DNA from: Paulinella micropora
Lineage: Eukaryota > Cercozoa > Imbricatea > Euglyphida
Length of the DNA: 64,000 bases
Direction: 5' to 3'
NCBI GenBank assembly: GCA_009731375.1
Contig: BJOX01000029.1
Location: forward strand, 373,776 to 437,775
Shown here: positions 40,957 through 50,790 of the stretch, piece by piece
Layout: every line of letters begins with the position of its first letter
Numbering within the stretch: the stretch's first letter is position 1
Position numbers and translations under genes: made by a program
Notes under the pieces: generated by a model
Told to the model about the DNA's origin: nothing
What the model saw: only the letters and a program-made list of their open reading frames with translations
The model's database searches: none

Positions 40957-41395
40957 CTTTCAAGAATAGTGATTTAATAACAGGGGTTTACCAGACCTCG
41001 AGTGACCGTGCTCACCCCTTTGCCAAAGGTTAAGTAAGTGCAAGTTTAGGTTTGAGCTTGAGGGTAAGGGTAAGGTAAGGGTAAAGGGTTTTTGGTGTGT
41101 GCTTAGTTGCCAAGGTTTGTGCGGTGTGCTCAAGACGAAGGTTGTGAGGCGGAAGTCGTGTTGCAAGACTGGTTTCGGTTGGTTTTGTTGTGTGGTTACG
41201 GATGTGGTTGTGTTAAAATGGAAACGTTGGTAGTACGGTCAAAGTGAGAAAATTACGAGTTGATATGGGTAAAAAGGGAAATTGCTTTTGTAAAAAGGGA
41301 AATTTTCCAGTGCACCGTAGGCGAGAGATTACTGGTAGGGTGGAAATAAGTTTGACTGATTTTGTTGCTCATAGTAGATTACTAGTTCCTTAGTG
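40957..41395 (-). repeat. 3' terminal direct repeat of the retroelement
   Basis: 439 bp, same orientation as 48087-48525. On the minus strand it starts CACTAAGG and ends TTGAAAG, so it lacks TG...CA ends. It contains a 68-codon ORF (40960-41166) that is also open in the other repeat with two or three changed residues, and a GGGTAA-rich patch around 41058-41090. Confidence 0.88.
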
Positions 41396-41554
41396 ATTTT
41401 ACTAGTTCCCCCGGTTAGTCAAGCCGGGAGCCTGTGCGGCATGAGGAGAATAGGTTAGAGATAAGAGTGGTATATCAGAGGTGTGTTAGTTACTTGCGGA
41501 TTTGTAAGAAGGTTAAAGGGGCTAGTGCATGGTTTTATAGCTTTGTTTGTAGGG

Positions 41555-44500
41555 TCACCATGTATCAGTAGCTTGTGGAAAGGAGTTGCATAGGAATTGC
41601 CATTGTTCGGCGTATGTCTGTAACTGCCGTATATTGGTCGGTAAGCAAGCGAAGGTGCGTATGATGATGGCCAGGTCCCTCCATTCGTCAAGGCAGAGAA
41701 AGTATATTCGATCAAGGGCGGCTTTCCAGATCGAGCTCGGGTAGGGAATCTCCACCATAAGTTGTAGTGTTGCCGAGAGCAGAAGATCGTGGGAAGTGGT
41801 TTGGCGTGCAAAGTTGGCTAGCATTCCGACTAGGGTGCCATGAAGTATTGTGCGATTAATGTAATGCGAGTAGGGTGGAAGGCGTGGTATTGGTTGCTGG
41901 TTGTGAGTCATCATATCCTTCCAGTTCTTGAAGAGGGGTCGCATACTGAAGCCTCGAGTTGGGTCTTGGTGTAGTTGCATCGATAACATTGCGAAATCCA
42001 CAATGAAGGTAGCATCTTTTTGCGTTGGAGTGTTCTCTTCCAAATCAAGGCCCCCAGTATAGGCGTGGGGGTGTGATGGGGATTCAATAGTTATGCCAGA
42101 GTCACGTATTGTTTGCAATAGTTTATAGGCTTCATTGGCTTCTAGTTCGTTGTTCCAATTGGCAAGTATGAGTAGTAAGAGGTCGTCGATTTGGCGTATG
42201 CCATAGATTTGTTTTGCGAAGGATGTGCTTAGAAGGGTGCGAATAAGGACTGCCTCATCGCACATGCATTTCATTTGTGCCAGGGGTGAGGAGAGGTATC
42301 CGCCGATCGGGCATCCGTCTTTTTGGACAAAGACAGCGTCTCCAAGAGTAAAATGAGAGTGTGCAAAATCAAGGGATACAATGTTGATGATGTCGTCAAA
42401 GGTGAAGGCAAAATAGTCGTGCGGAGCGTAGCTTCTATTCCATCCGACATCATACTTTTCATTTTCCTTGCGGGTTTTGGAGATGTAGACGACGGGTTTC
42501 CAGTTTCGACTCTGCGGGGGTTGGAAGGTGATGTACGCAAGGGCAAAGCGTAGAGATTGCATGGTACTGGATTGGGCCAGCCATGTGAACATTTGTTTGA
42601 CGTCAAATTGGAAAACCCTAACAGTTCGTTTCGAGTCCTCTGTGGCGTTGAGGTTCGAGAAAGTCTTGTATGCACGATGGAAATGGGATCGGATTTCATC
42701 TAGCCTGTTGAGATTGAAGGTGCGGACACGACGAGAGAGTTCAAGGGTTAGGAAGCTGAGGACTTTGCCAACTCTGCGTAGGATTGAGCGCCATGGTGAA
42801 CGGGCTTGATTGCAGATAAGTCCGGTTTTGTTCACAGGGTCTTTGTTTTTCGGTAAGAGAGTTGTGGAGTGGATCGCTATTTTTCGAGTTCTAAGGGATC
42901 CAAAGCGCTGAAGGTTGTGTTGTTGGAAATTAGTGCGGTAGGCGTGTAGTAGTTCTTTGCGATTTGTTGATACAGGCATAAACGAGGGCGCCTTGATTAC
43001 TTCTTTCTGTACGCGTTCCCAAGTGAGGACCGGGCATTCCGCCCATAGTTGGTTGTTGTTCTTGTCCAGTGCTTGGATTACCATGCGGAATAGATATAAT
43101 TGGGCCAACATAACATCTTTCTCAGAAACGGAGTTCGGTGGTGGTTTCGGGCAGGTTTCGCTGAGGTTTTTATATGTATCGATAAGACGACTGAGGAGGT
43201 GTTTGTTGCGATGGGGTAGTGCTTCAGCCATGGCGTAGAGTAGGTTGATCCAGGTTTTGCAGTCGAGTTTATCTTCATCCGACGTGTCTAGTTCTGCATT
43301 TGATTGCGTTTGTTTCCGTTCGAAGTTAATTTTCGGTAGGCGTAGGGCCATTTGGATGCTTTTTACGAAAGAGATGGTGGAGCCCAGGAGAGACTTGAGG
43401 ATGAAGCCCGGTGGTGGGTGTGGTATCGTAGCTGCACTTATTTTGCCAACGCGTCCTACGATTCCTTGTGCTGTCGCTAGTCGGAATGAGGTGTGTGATG
43501 AAAATAGGCGTTTCGGCCAAGTTTTGCAGGTGCAAGCTGGTCGTCTCATGGTGTGTGGTTGGAGTTTGAACTTTGCAAGGTGTCGTGGGGCATTGATGAG
43601 TCTTGATGCAATTGAGCCCGGTCGTTTGTAACTAATTTTGCATAGGGCGAGGGTAGTCTTTCGGATATTTCTATCGGAGAGAAAGACGCGAAGAATTTGC
43701 TCTTGTATAGCTCTCAGAGATCTTTTGTTGATGCACATCCTGTCGTTCATCTGCATGGTAAAGGTTTTGTTGGATAGGATGAGGGGATGCTTCTTCCTTA
43801 GGTGATGGGAGAGTACGTTGCAAGCATAGAGTTTTGTTCGGTGATTTTCGATACTTTGCGCTTGTTGCCATATTCGTAGTGCCTGGTAGGCTGTTGCTGT
43901 TCTTAAGTGTTTGATCCAGCGGTGGGGATGGTAGGCAAGGAGTTCAACACATAGGTCATTCGTTTGTTCTAGAATGGCGCCCGAGTTGGAAAGACGGAGT
44001 AAGCAAGAGGTTTCAGGTTTTGCCAGGAAGTGGCGAGCGGTAGCTGAGCGTCGCAGTACGTATGGCTGGTATGGGTAAATATGAGAACCTTCATAGATTT
44101 TGGAGGTTCCATAGAATCTTGAGGTATAGTCCCAGTCGTTTAGTCCAAAACCATTTCCATGTTTTCTGAGGTGGAATACAGTGCCCGGATCGAGATCATC
44201 GCAAATGGCAGAGATGGAGTGACGTATCAGAGAGGGGCCTTGCGTTGGAGTGGCTTCCCAGTAGGTGAGGTTGCTGGTATGTCGCTGGGCATTTGTCAGG
44301 CTTCTACATTGCATGTTACATCTGTGCGGTTTGTCGTAGCGGCAGACTTCATGCGGGAAAACTGTACGGTTGCGGGAGAATGGTTTTGGGAGGTCCGTGT
44401 GCCGAAAGGTGATTGAGGGATAAGCTTTGCGTTTCATGTTTAGCGTCGGTCTCAGCCAGGCGATGAGCTTCGCTTCCATGCGTCGTCGGTTGGTTCGTGC

Positions 44501-44671
44501 TGAGTTCTGTTCCATTTTGGTGTCCGAGTTTGGTAGTGTACCCATTAGGAGCAGCGGTATTGATATAAAACGATACATTCCTAGTTTATGGCCATAGGCA
44601 AGTAAGCGTGTCTGTCCTGGGTCGCAGTGTCGTGAGCCGCTGAAGTTGCGCATTTCATTCTCTTTTCCCAT
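41555..44671 (-). CDS. Reverse transcriptase ORF of the unclassified retroelement
   Basis: 1038 codons. RT motifs in order: LLPKNKDPVNKTGLI (about 600-615, finger region), VFQFDVKQMFTWL (about 685, motif A Asp), FVQKDGCPIGGYLSSPLAQM (about 778-797, motif B), YGIRQIDDLLLL (about 820-832, motif C with the DD pair), then a thumb-like C-terminus with SHYINRTILHG and VEIPYPSSIWKA. Motif B followed by a downstream Glu (CDEAVL), and the thumb ending in a YP motif, resemble Penelope-like elements more than LTR, LINE or group II enzymes. The N-terminal ~600 residues are novel to me; they include a CxC motif (PACTCKTW). No nuclease domain seen. Start: ATG at 44669-44671, overlapping the preceding small ORF by 17 nt. 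Confidence 0.8.
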   Translation of the reverse strand: MGKENEMRNFSGSRHCDPGQTRLLAYGHKLGMYRFISIPLLLMGTLPNSDTKMEQNSARTNRRRMEAKLIAWLRPTLNMKRKAYPSITFRHTDLPKPFSRNRTVFPHEVCRYDKPHRCNMQCRSLTNAQRHTSNLTYWEATPTQGPSLIRHSISAICDDLDPGTVFHLRKHGNGFGLNDWDYTSRFYGTSKIYEGSHIYPYQPYVLRRSATARHFLAKPETSCLLRLSNSGAILEQTNDLCVELLAYHPHRWIKHLRTATAYQALRIWQQAQSIENHRTKLYACNVLSHHLRKKHPLILSNKTFTMQMNDRMCINKRSLRAIQEQILRVFLSDRNIRKTTLALCKISYKRPGSIASRLINAPRHLAKFKLQPHTMRRPACTCKTWPKRLFSSHTSFRLATAQGIVGRVGKISAATIPHPPPGFILKSLLGSTISFVKSIQMALRLPKINFERKQTQSNAELDTSDEDKLDCKTWINLLYAMAEALPHRNKHLLSRLIDTYKNLSETCPKPPPNSVSEKDVMLAQLYLFRMVIQALDKNNNQLWAECPVLTWERVQKEVIKAPSFMPVSTNRKELLHAYRTNFQQHNLQRFGSLRTRKIAIHSTTLLPKNKDPVNKTGLICNQARSPWRSILRRVGKVLSFLTLELSRRVRTFNLNRLDEIRSHFHRAYKTFSNLNATEDSKRTVRVFQFDVKQMFTWLAQSSTMQSLRFALAYITFQPPQSRNWKPVVYISKTRKENEKYDVGWNRSYAPHDYFAFTFDDIINIVSLDFAHSHFTLGDAVFVQKDGCPIGGYLSSPLAQMKCMCDEAVLIRTLLSTSFAKQIYGIRQIDDLLLLILANWNNELEANEAYKLLQTIRDSGITIESPSHPHAYTGGLDLEENTPTQKDATFIVDFAMLSMQLHQDPTRGFSMRPLFKNWKDMMTHNQQPIPRLPPYSHYINRTILHGTLVGMLANFARQTTSHDLLLSATLQLMVEIPYPSSIWKAALDRIYFLCLDEWRDLAIIIRTFACLPTNIRQLQTYAEQWQFLCNSFPQATDTW

Positions 44672-44864
44672 TGGAATGATTCACCAGTTCCGGGTGCCAC
44701 GATACCATAGATGACTTGCATGCGGCCAGGTCAGGGATGTCAAATGGAAATGCGGCTGTGTTTTGTCGTTGTAGTAGGCAGAGCATCGGTTTAAAGCGAC
44801 GGAGGGCAGGGTCAGTGTTGTTAAATATTAGGGCTGCGACTAGCATATAGTATATTGTTTTCAT
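44655..44864 (-). CDS. Small ORF overlapping ORF2 continuation and RT ORF
   Basis: 69 codons (MKTIYYMLVAALIF..., then LRRFKPMLCLLQ). It begins inside the in-frame continuation of ORF2 and its stop overlaps the RT start by 17 nt. It may be a real small protein with a hydrophobic N-terminus, or evidence that ORF2 and RT are joined by frameshifting or were once one frame. Confidence 0.45.
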   Translation of the reverse strand: MKTIYYMLVAALIFNNTDPALRRFKPMLCLLQRQNTAAFPFDIPDLAACKSSMVSWHPELVNHSNGKRE

Positions 44865-45105
44865 GAGAGGTGTGCCATTTTATTCTTTTTGAATGGGTTA
44901 AGGCTAGTCTTGAGTTTAGGAGTTGTGTGTTGAGTAGTCGGAATAGTCGTCGAGCGATTGCGAAGTTAGTGGATATCGTTGTGGAGTGCTGCTGGTTCTT
45001 AGCGGAGATCCATCCAGATAGTTTAACTAGGTTACGTACTCTGTTGTTGAGTTTGCGGAGAGTGCGTAGAGATTCCTCGATCCAGCGAAAACAGTCCAGA
45101 CATCC

Positions 45106-46467
45106 CTAGGTTGTTTTCTTTGCGTTTTTCTCTCTCTTGCTAGATGGTCTTCTGCTTGAGCGTAGTGTGGGAGAGAGAGTGGCTTGGACCGGGTTCGCGT
45201 CCTTGGAGGCAGATTTCGGCTGTTCGGTCTGTTGTTCTGGATCTTTCTTTTCTTTCTGTTCCAGTTCTTCAGTGTTTTCCTTCTCTTCGACCAGATGCGT
45301 GGTATTGCTCTTGTTGGCATCTATTGGAGGCTGAGGTTTGACTGCGTTATGTTCTGCCATCGGCGGGACGTCTTCCGCAGGGTTGTTATCGGCAGGTGCG
45401 GGGGGAGTCTGTTGCTGTTGCTTTGTCGATTCCTCAGGGACATCCTTGGACTTGGTCAGGTCAACGGTCTCGATCGCTGGGGACGCTGTCTCCTGCGACT
45501 TCGATGAAGAGCTGCTGCTGCTGCTGCTACCGGGGACATCCTCCGAAGTGGCCTGGCGAAGGGGTGTGACACGAGAATGACATCTCACTACAGACGAGAC
45601 AGGCGTTGTAGTGCGTCCTGCGGGAGGTGTGTTAGCTGCAGTGGTATTGGAGGGATCGCTGTTAGCTTCAGAGTTGGCATGTGACGCTGCTACTATCTCT
45701 CGTGCTTGAGTGAGAAGGTTGGTGATAGCAGGCATGTTGGCTAGGAACGTCAAGTAAGCTTGTTGTTGCTCATCAGTGCCAAATGGTAGGTTAGTTTTGT
45801 TCGCGTTCGTAGGGGGCAGGGCAGTTGAGGACAATGATGACGATGACGATGACGATGATGACGATGATGCAGAGCTTGCCACGTTTGTTGTAGTTGATGC
45901 TGCACTCGCCTGACGTCGAGCTACAGGTCGGGGTACAGGTAAGCTAGAGAGATCAACTGGATTGGGTATAGACCTCGCTTGGAGCAGTGCTTGCTTGCGA
46001 GAGAGCTGGAGGTGGGCTGGTCTTGGGCCAAGGCCTAGCGCACGGAATAGTAAAGCATCATTTCCTCTTTCCTCTGGGTCGTCATCGCTAAGGGGATCAT
46101 TAGTAGTATAGTAAGCTGAAGTCTTTGTCAGAGGTAGTGGTCTGGGTGGGACTAGTAGGGAATGGGGGTTGCGTAAGCGAGTGTGGGGGACCGGAGAGTG
46201 ATCCTCATAGACTTCATCTTCTTTCAAGGTCATGCTTCCTGTTTCTTCCGTTGGCGCTTCTGCGTCTGATGTGGGTAGTTTGGGCGGTTGAGTGTTCTGC
46301 GGGGTAGGTGAGCGCGAGCTACTGTAAAAGGACAAGAAAGAGTTATTTGTGGTAGTTTGATAATGGGGGCTGGTTGTAAAGTAGTTATGAGTGGGGTAGT
46401 TTGGGTTTTGGGTTAGTGTTGGCGAGAACCCTGAGGAGGAGCTGCTTTGAGACTCTTCGTCGTCCAA
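45106..46467 (-). CDS. ORF2 of the unclassified retroelement
   Basis: 453 codons, dominated by Ser, Thr, Pro, Glu and Gln, with poly-Ser segments and no globular domain that I recognise; the C-terminus is basic (RRPSSKREKNAKKTT). After the TAG at 45106-45108 the same frame stays open for about 93 more codons to about 44826. That extension is well structured (LDCFRWIEESLRTLRKLNNR, then LVKLSGWISAKNQ). Stop readthrough, or a recent nonsense mutation in a longer ORF, would explain this. Possibly a gag-like or linker protein. Confidence 0.65.
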   Translation of the reverse strand: MDDEESQSSSSSGFSPTLTQNPNYPTHNYFTTSPHYQTTTNNSFLSFYSSSRSPTPQNTQPPKLPTSDAEAPTEETGSMTLKEDEVYEDHSPVPHTRLRNPHSLLVPPRPLPLTKTSAYYTTNDPLSDDDPEERGNDALLFRALGLGPRPAHLQLSRKQALLQARSIPNPVDLSSLPVPRPVARRQASAASTTTNVASSASSSSSSSSSSSLSSTALPPTNANKTNLPFGTDEQQQAYLTFLANMPAITNLLTQAREIVAASHANSEANSDPSNTTAANTPPAGRTTTPVSSVVRCHSRVTPLRQATSEDVPGSSSSSSSSSKSQETASPAIETVDLTKSKDVPEESTKQQQQTPPAPADNNPAEDVPPMAEHNAVKPQPPIDANKSNTTHLVEEKENTEELEQKEKKDPEQQTEQPKSASKDANPVQATLSPTLRSSRRPSSKREKNAKKTT

Positions 46468-46574
46468 GGTCAGGGCCTTCTTCGTCTGTTGCGATTTCGC
46501 TTCTTGCTTGCTTCCAGAGGAATTGTCCAGATGTAGTTTCTTCGTAGTAGACGCGGATTGATCGGTGGTAGAGT

Positions 46575-48017
46575 CTATCTTGCTTTCTTGACTTCCTCCG
46601 TTTCAGACTTCGTGGTGGTCTGCTTGCGTTTTAGTACAACTGGTGCAGGTTTCCTTTCGATTGTGGTTGGGCGTTCAGGTTCATTCGCTTGTTGTCGTTT
46701 TCGTTGTGCCATGGGGTTGAGAGGGATTTGGCGATAGTTTGGGAGGATGCATTTGGCGTCATCATAGTGCGAGTGAATGTAGTCGAGCATAGAGAGGAGT
46801 GCGTTGGCGAGGCAGTCGTTAAGTGCGTTTCCCATTCGCCAGTGGTTGCGTTGTTGCTCGACAGATTTCCTCATTGTTTCGAACCAGAGGCTTGAGATTT
46901 TGGAGAAGTAGGAGTGGTGCATAATTTCCGTTGCAGATAGGGCTTCACCTTCTTTGGTTCCCGGTTCCCTTTCAGTGAACGTATGAGCGACGTACAAACA
47001 ATCGTATAGATGTGCAGCTGGTTTCCAAGACCAGTAGCCATTTCTGGTGAGCAGATGGATCATGCCTTCGAAGGAGATGCAGCCCAGGTCTGGGTCCTCT
47101 GGTTGTTTGACACGGCCGGTCTTCGCTGCTTCGATCATTGCTTTGCCTAGTGCTTCTTGCTTTGTCCGGTTAGGCGACTTGTCTTCAATCTGCAAGTGGA
47201 GAGTTTCAATGAAAGCGCGGTGTGCTCCGCCATAGAAGGGGATAAGGAGTGGTAGGCGTGGGGTTCTTGAGGTAGGGGTGTTTATCCAAGCATCGATTCG
47301 CTGTTCGTCTTTCATTTCTTGGCCCTCTGGTCCAAGCTCTACTTTCTCGGGAAAGTAAATTGAACTTCCAATCACGAGCTTGCCCATAGTGAATTCTATG
47401 AGGAGTGTAGTATGACATACATCAAGGGTGATTAGCCGATCAAAGTGTAGGGGTGGGGCTGCTTGTTTGTTTCTTTGTCTTGGCTGCCTCTGTTGCTGCA
47501 ACTTCTCTTGTTCTTTTTCTCGTTCTCTGTCTGCTCTAAGCCTTTCCATACTCTTTTGATAGGGGTTGGGAGAGCGAGGGCGAGTATTGTTTTGTTCTTG
47601 TTTTTGTGGTGAGTGAGTGGAGTCAGGTTCGTAGCTGTGCTTAGAGCTTTGATGCGAAGCTGATTGATGCCGGTCTTGCTGTCTGTCTCCGTGTTGACGT
47701 TGCTCATAGTTGCCAGGTCGATTGCGTCTTGTTGTGTTTGGGGATGGTGACCGTCTTTTTCCCGAGTGTGAGCTTTGAAGGCTTCGAGTAGGACTACGTG
47801 CTCGACGTGGATTGTAGTCTGATCTGTTGTTGTACTGCTGGCTAGATCGTTGCTGGAAGGTGCGGTGTGGTGACTCTGATCTCCGTCTGTGGTATGGGGA
47901 GGCTGATCTACTTCTTCGATGGTAGGAGTCGCGATGTCGTTGAGACTGGGTTCCAGAGTTGTAGTTGCTTGAGCCTTCTCCAGTTCTTGAGGGCTTGTCT
48001 CTGCGATGATTGCTCAC
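46575..48017 (-). CDS. ORF1 of the unclassified retroelement, RS-rich protein
   Basis: 480 codons. Residues about 1-160 are Arg/Ser/His/Gln rich with RS and SP dipeptides (RRSRSASPYHRRRSESP), resembling RS domains of RNA-binding proteins. About 160-195 are a charged, probably coiled segment (ERLRADREREKEQEKLQQQR). About 200-440 form a globular domain of unknown family (LDVCHTTLLIEFTMGKLVIG, then WSWKPAAHLYDCLYVAHTF), followed by a basic tail. Likely binds the element RNA. The ATG at 48015-48017 is the first of the frame, about 70 bp inside the 5' repeat. Confidence 0.7.
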   Translation of the reverse strand: MSNHRRDKPSRTGEGSSNYNSGTQSQRHRDSYHRRSRSASPYHRRRSESPHRTFQQRSSQQYNNRSDYNPRRARSPTRSLQSSHSGKRRSPSPNTTRRNRPGNYEQRQHGDRQQDRHQSASHQSSKHSYEPDSTHSPQKQEQNNTRPRSPNPYQKSMERLRADREREKEQEKLQQQRQPRQRNKQAAPPLHFDRLITLDVCHTTLLIEFTMGKLVIGSSIYFPEKVELGPEGQEMKDEQRIDAWINTPTSRTPRLPLLIPFYGGAHRAFIETLHLQIEDKSPNRTKQEALGKAMIEAAKTGRVKQPEDPDLGCISFEGMIHLLTRNGYWSWKPAAHLYDCLYVAHTFTEREPGTKEGEALSATEIMHHSYFSKISSLWFETMRKSVEQQRNHWRMGNALNDCLANALLSMLDYIHSHYDDAKCILPNYRQIPLNPMAQRKRQQANEPERPTTIERKPAPVVLKRKQTTTKSETEEVKKAR

Positions 48018-48086
48018 CGTAGGCGGTCTGATGGGCCAGACGCGTCGAATCCCGAACCCTGAGGAGGGACAAGGATGCAGATGTAA

Positions 48087-48525
48087 CTTTCAAGAATAGT
48101 CATTTAATAACAGGGGTTTACCAGACCTCGAGTGACCGTGCTCACCCCTTTGCCAAATGTTAAGTAAGTGCAAGTTTAGGTTTGAGCTTGAGGGTAAGGG
48201 TAAGGTAAGGGTAAAGGGTTTTTGGTGTGTGCTTAGTTGCCAAGGTTTGTGCGGTGTGCTCAAGACGAAGGTTGTGAGGCGGAAGTCGTGTTGCAAGACT
48301 GGTTTCGGTTGGTTTTGTTGTGTGGTTACGGATGTGGTTGTGTTAAAATGGAAACGTTGGTAGTACGGTCAAAGTGAGAAAATTACGAGTTGATATGGGT
48401 AAAAAGGGAAATTGCTTTTGTAAAAAGGGAAATTTTCCAGTGCACCGTAGGCGAGAGATTACTGGTAGGGTGGAAATAAGTTTGAATGATTTTGTTGCTC
48501 ATAGTAGATTACTAGTTCCTTAGTG
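48087..48525 (-). repeat. 5' terminal direct repeat of the retroelement
   Basis: 439 bp copy of 40957-41395. The 68-codon ORF (48090-48296) is open here too. As the upstream repeat it would be expected to hold the promoter. Confidence 0.88.
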
Positions 48526-48530
48526 ATTTT

Positions 48531-49027
48531 TATGTTTGGTAGCAAGAGTAAGGACGCAATCATGCATGGCATAATATAATTCTGTATAGAATTCGTCATA
48601 CTCTCCCTCCTGGCTCGTAATCAACCCATCTGTCACTGTTCTACTCTTAAGTCCCTGATTGAGAAACCAACCGTTGTATTTCTTCGATGGGGGGTAGTCC
48701 TTCACCTCTCAGCACTCGTTTTCCGTCCCTTACCCAAACGTTGCTATCCTCAGCACTACCTGGCTCTCCTTCTTCCATGAACACAGGAGGTCCATATGAA
48801 GATGGTGAGGACGTATTAGGTAATACAGTCGTAGGTTGAGAAGACGAAGTGTGAATCAAAGTTGGTACAGACAAAGGAGGTACAGACAATCCACCCCCTA
48901 CTGCTCCCCCTACCCCTACTCCTACTCCACCGACTGCTACTTCTCCTACTCCTACTCCTACTCCCCCTGCTCCTACTCCCCCTACTCCTTCCCCTATTTC
49001 TCCCACTCCTTCTATATGGATGTAGTG

Positions 49028-49078
<51 letters not shown>

Positions 49079-49405
49079 TAGTAGTAGTCACTGAATAGTA
49101 GTAGTAGTAGGTGTGCAAAGGGATGCAGTTGTGTTGCTGGATTGAGCAGGGTTGATGCTTTCTCTCCATAAAGTGATGTGTGTAAACAAAGTGGCGGGTT
49201 CGTAATACATAGCATCATTATGGGGGAGCAATCCTAAATTCAGTTTTTCTCTGTACTTACTCAATATCTCCCCTCTCTTCCTTTCTTGATCAACATGAAG
49301 CGAACAAAAGTCATGGTCTATCAGCCTAGCAGCACACTTCCCACCTTGCACCCCCTTCCTCGCCGCCCCCAATCTCCACGAGCACCTAACCCCTGTATCT
49401 GGCAC
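48531..49405 (-). pseudogene. N-terminal part of an unknown gene interrupted by the retroelement
   Basis: Minus-strand reading. 49405-49088 encodes a segment with a C-X15-C-X9-C-X2-H arrangement (starts RCSWRLGAARKG, ends DFCSLH), a possible zinc-binding motif, then KYREKLNLGLLPHNDAMYY. A (TAC)n tract (49021-49110) and a Pro/Gly/Val-rich low-complexity part follow. The last part (48705-48531) reads NGWFLNQGLKSRTVTDG and YAMHDCVLTLATKHK and then meets the retroelement. At least one frame change is needed between parts. Role unknown; could be a host gene or part of another mobile element. Confidence 0.45.
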
Positions 49406-49439
49406 TGTCGCCTCACACTGCTTACTGTTTGTGACATGA

Positions 49440-50790
49440 CAATCAACTACACGTACTGGTCTACCGTGGAGGTAGAGGGAATTATGCGCTATTTAATCAA
49501 GTCTTTTCGCGGTTTAGCGTTTCACGGGCCAAAATCCGTTCAAGAGGGTATGACCTACCCTAAGGTCACGTTGTGGCCTGATGCCGCTCATAAAGTCTGT
49601 TTAAAAACGGGTAAGTCTCGCACGGGTTATATAATCATAGGCTTGTGAGGAGCAGACCCGATAGGATGGCTTTCAAAAAGACAAAGTAGAATAGCTCTTA
49701 GTTCAAATGACGCGGAAATTCACGGTGTTGCTGAATGCATAAGAGAACGACTAGCAATAGGTCATGTCAGACAGGAACTCGGAATTCCGCAAAAAGGTGC
49801 AGTTGAAATTTTCGAGGATAACTCGCAAACAATTCTCGCGGGTGAGAGAGGATTATCCGGACCCCGCACCAAACATTCGCCTCTCGATTACACTTCATTC
49901 ATCACCTTCAGAGAGATGGAGAGATTAAGTTTATAAAGGTAGGAACTAAAAAGCGGATAGGTGATCTACTTACAAAACCGTTACTGCGCGAGCAGTTTCA
50001 TTATTTGCTCAATAAATTTACGGTTGACATTCCGGGTACCCCGGAATGATTATGGGTGTTTCACCTTTGTTTTGTGTTTTGTTTCTACTTGCTGTGCGAG
50101 TGATATTTCTATAGGTGTTGAGCTGGAGGCGCGTTGGAGATTGGATCGTAGGATCGAGGCCGCTGGCAATTGGACCGTGTGTATGGGATCGTGGCCGCTG
50201 GGGCGTGAGCGCCGTGACGTTTTGGGACACGGGGTGACCGGTGGCGGGATCACCAGACATTTTCGGTGGCAGGTTGCGAAGGACGTGGGACAACTTCATT
50301 TTATCGCATACAGCTCGCTTTTCTTTCTTTCCACTTGTTTCCTCGCACCTCTACTATATTTATATGTATAATTTTTCGTGACTTTTGATATCCCTTACGG
50401 GAAGCGCTCGCAAATCAGTTTTCATTTGCTTAAGAACGATAAGACACTTATGATGGTAGTTATGATATTGACAAATAACTAAGGGGGAGCGTTATTAACA
50501 GTAGCTATTTCAATTTAATTCACCGTTACTTGGATAGTTGCTTTGTCAACTTGATAGGACGGACAGTCATCATGATTGAATACCAATGTTAACTCAGCCT
50601 CAGAAAATGCGACAGACCTGTACCTAAGTTAATCAGTTTGTGACGTGGAAGTCAAAGACTCTGAGTCAGTTCTTTTATTCATACGAGTTATTAAAGTGCG
50701 GTTCCATATTAATACTGCGTGATAGTCTTGCTAGGTAGCCCGGATAGATCCTGAAATGGGTCGGTAACTTGAAGGTTCCACGATGGGTAG
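49440..50790 (+). mobile_element. Copia fragment: RNase H, 3' UTR and LTR
   Basis: Closely similar to 39490-40790. It starts inside the end of RT (MRYLIKSFRGLAFHGPKS), has a stop near 49648, then RNase H with ECIRERLAIGHVRQELGIPQ, EIFEDNSQTILAGERG and GTKKRIGDLLTKPLLREQF (frame changes near 49890), ends GTPE, and is followed by 'aactaagggggagcg' and an LTR from about 50490. No upstream pol or 5' LTR nearby, so it is a truncated copy of the same family as element 2. Confidence 0.82.

Larger units (their letters stand above)
40957..48525 (-). mobile_element. Unclassified retroelement with Penelope-like RT and LTR-like repeats
   Basis: 7569 bp, transcribed on the minus strand. Ends are 439-bp direct repeats (40957-41395 and 48087-48525) with only about three differences seen. 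Target duplication ATTTT at 40952-40956 and 48526-48530. Order: repeat, ORF1 (480 aa, RS-rich), ORF2 (453 aa, plus in-frame continuation past a TAG), a 69-codon ORF, RT ORF (1038 aa), repeat. No integrase, aspartic protease, RNase H or GIY-YIG nuclease recognised. High repeat identity and intact ORFs suggest a young copy. Alternatives: a Penelope-like element whose direct repeats are pseudo-LTRs, or a new LTR-type lineage. Confidence 0.8.

Noticed and set aside
41055-41095. Telomere-like repeat in the retroelement's terminal repeats
   Set aside because: The motif is GGGTAA/GGGTAAA in irregular order on this strand, not a TTAGGG or TTTAGGG array, and it is too short to call.
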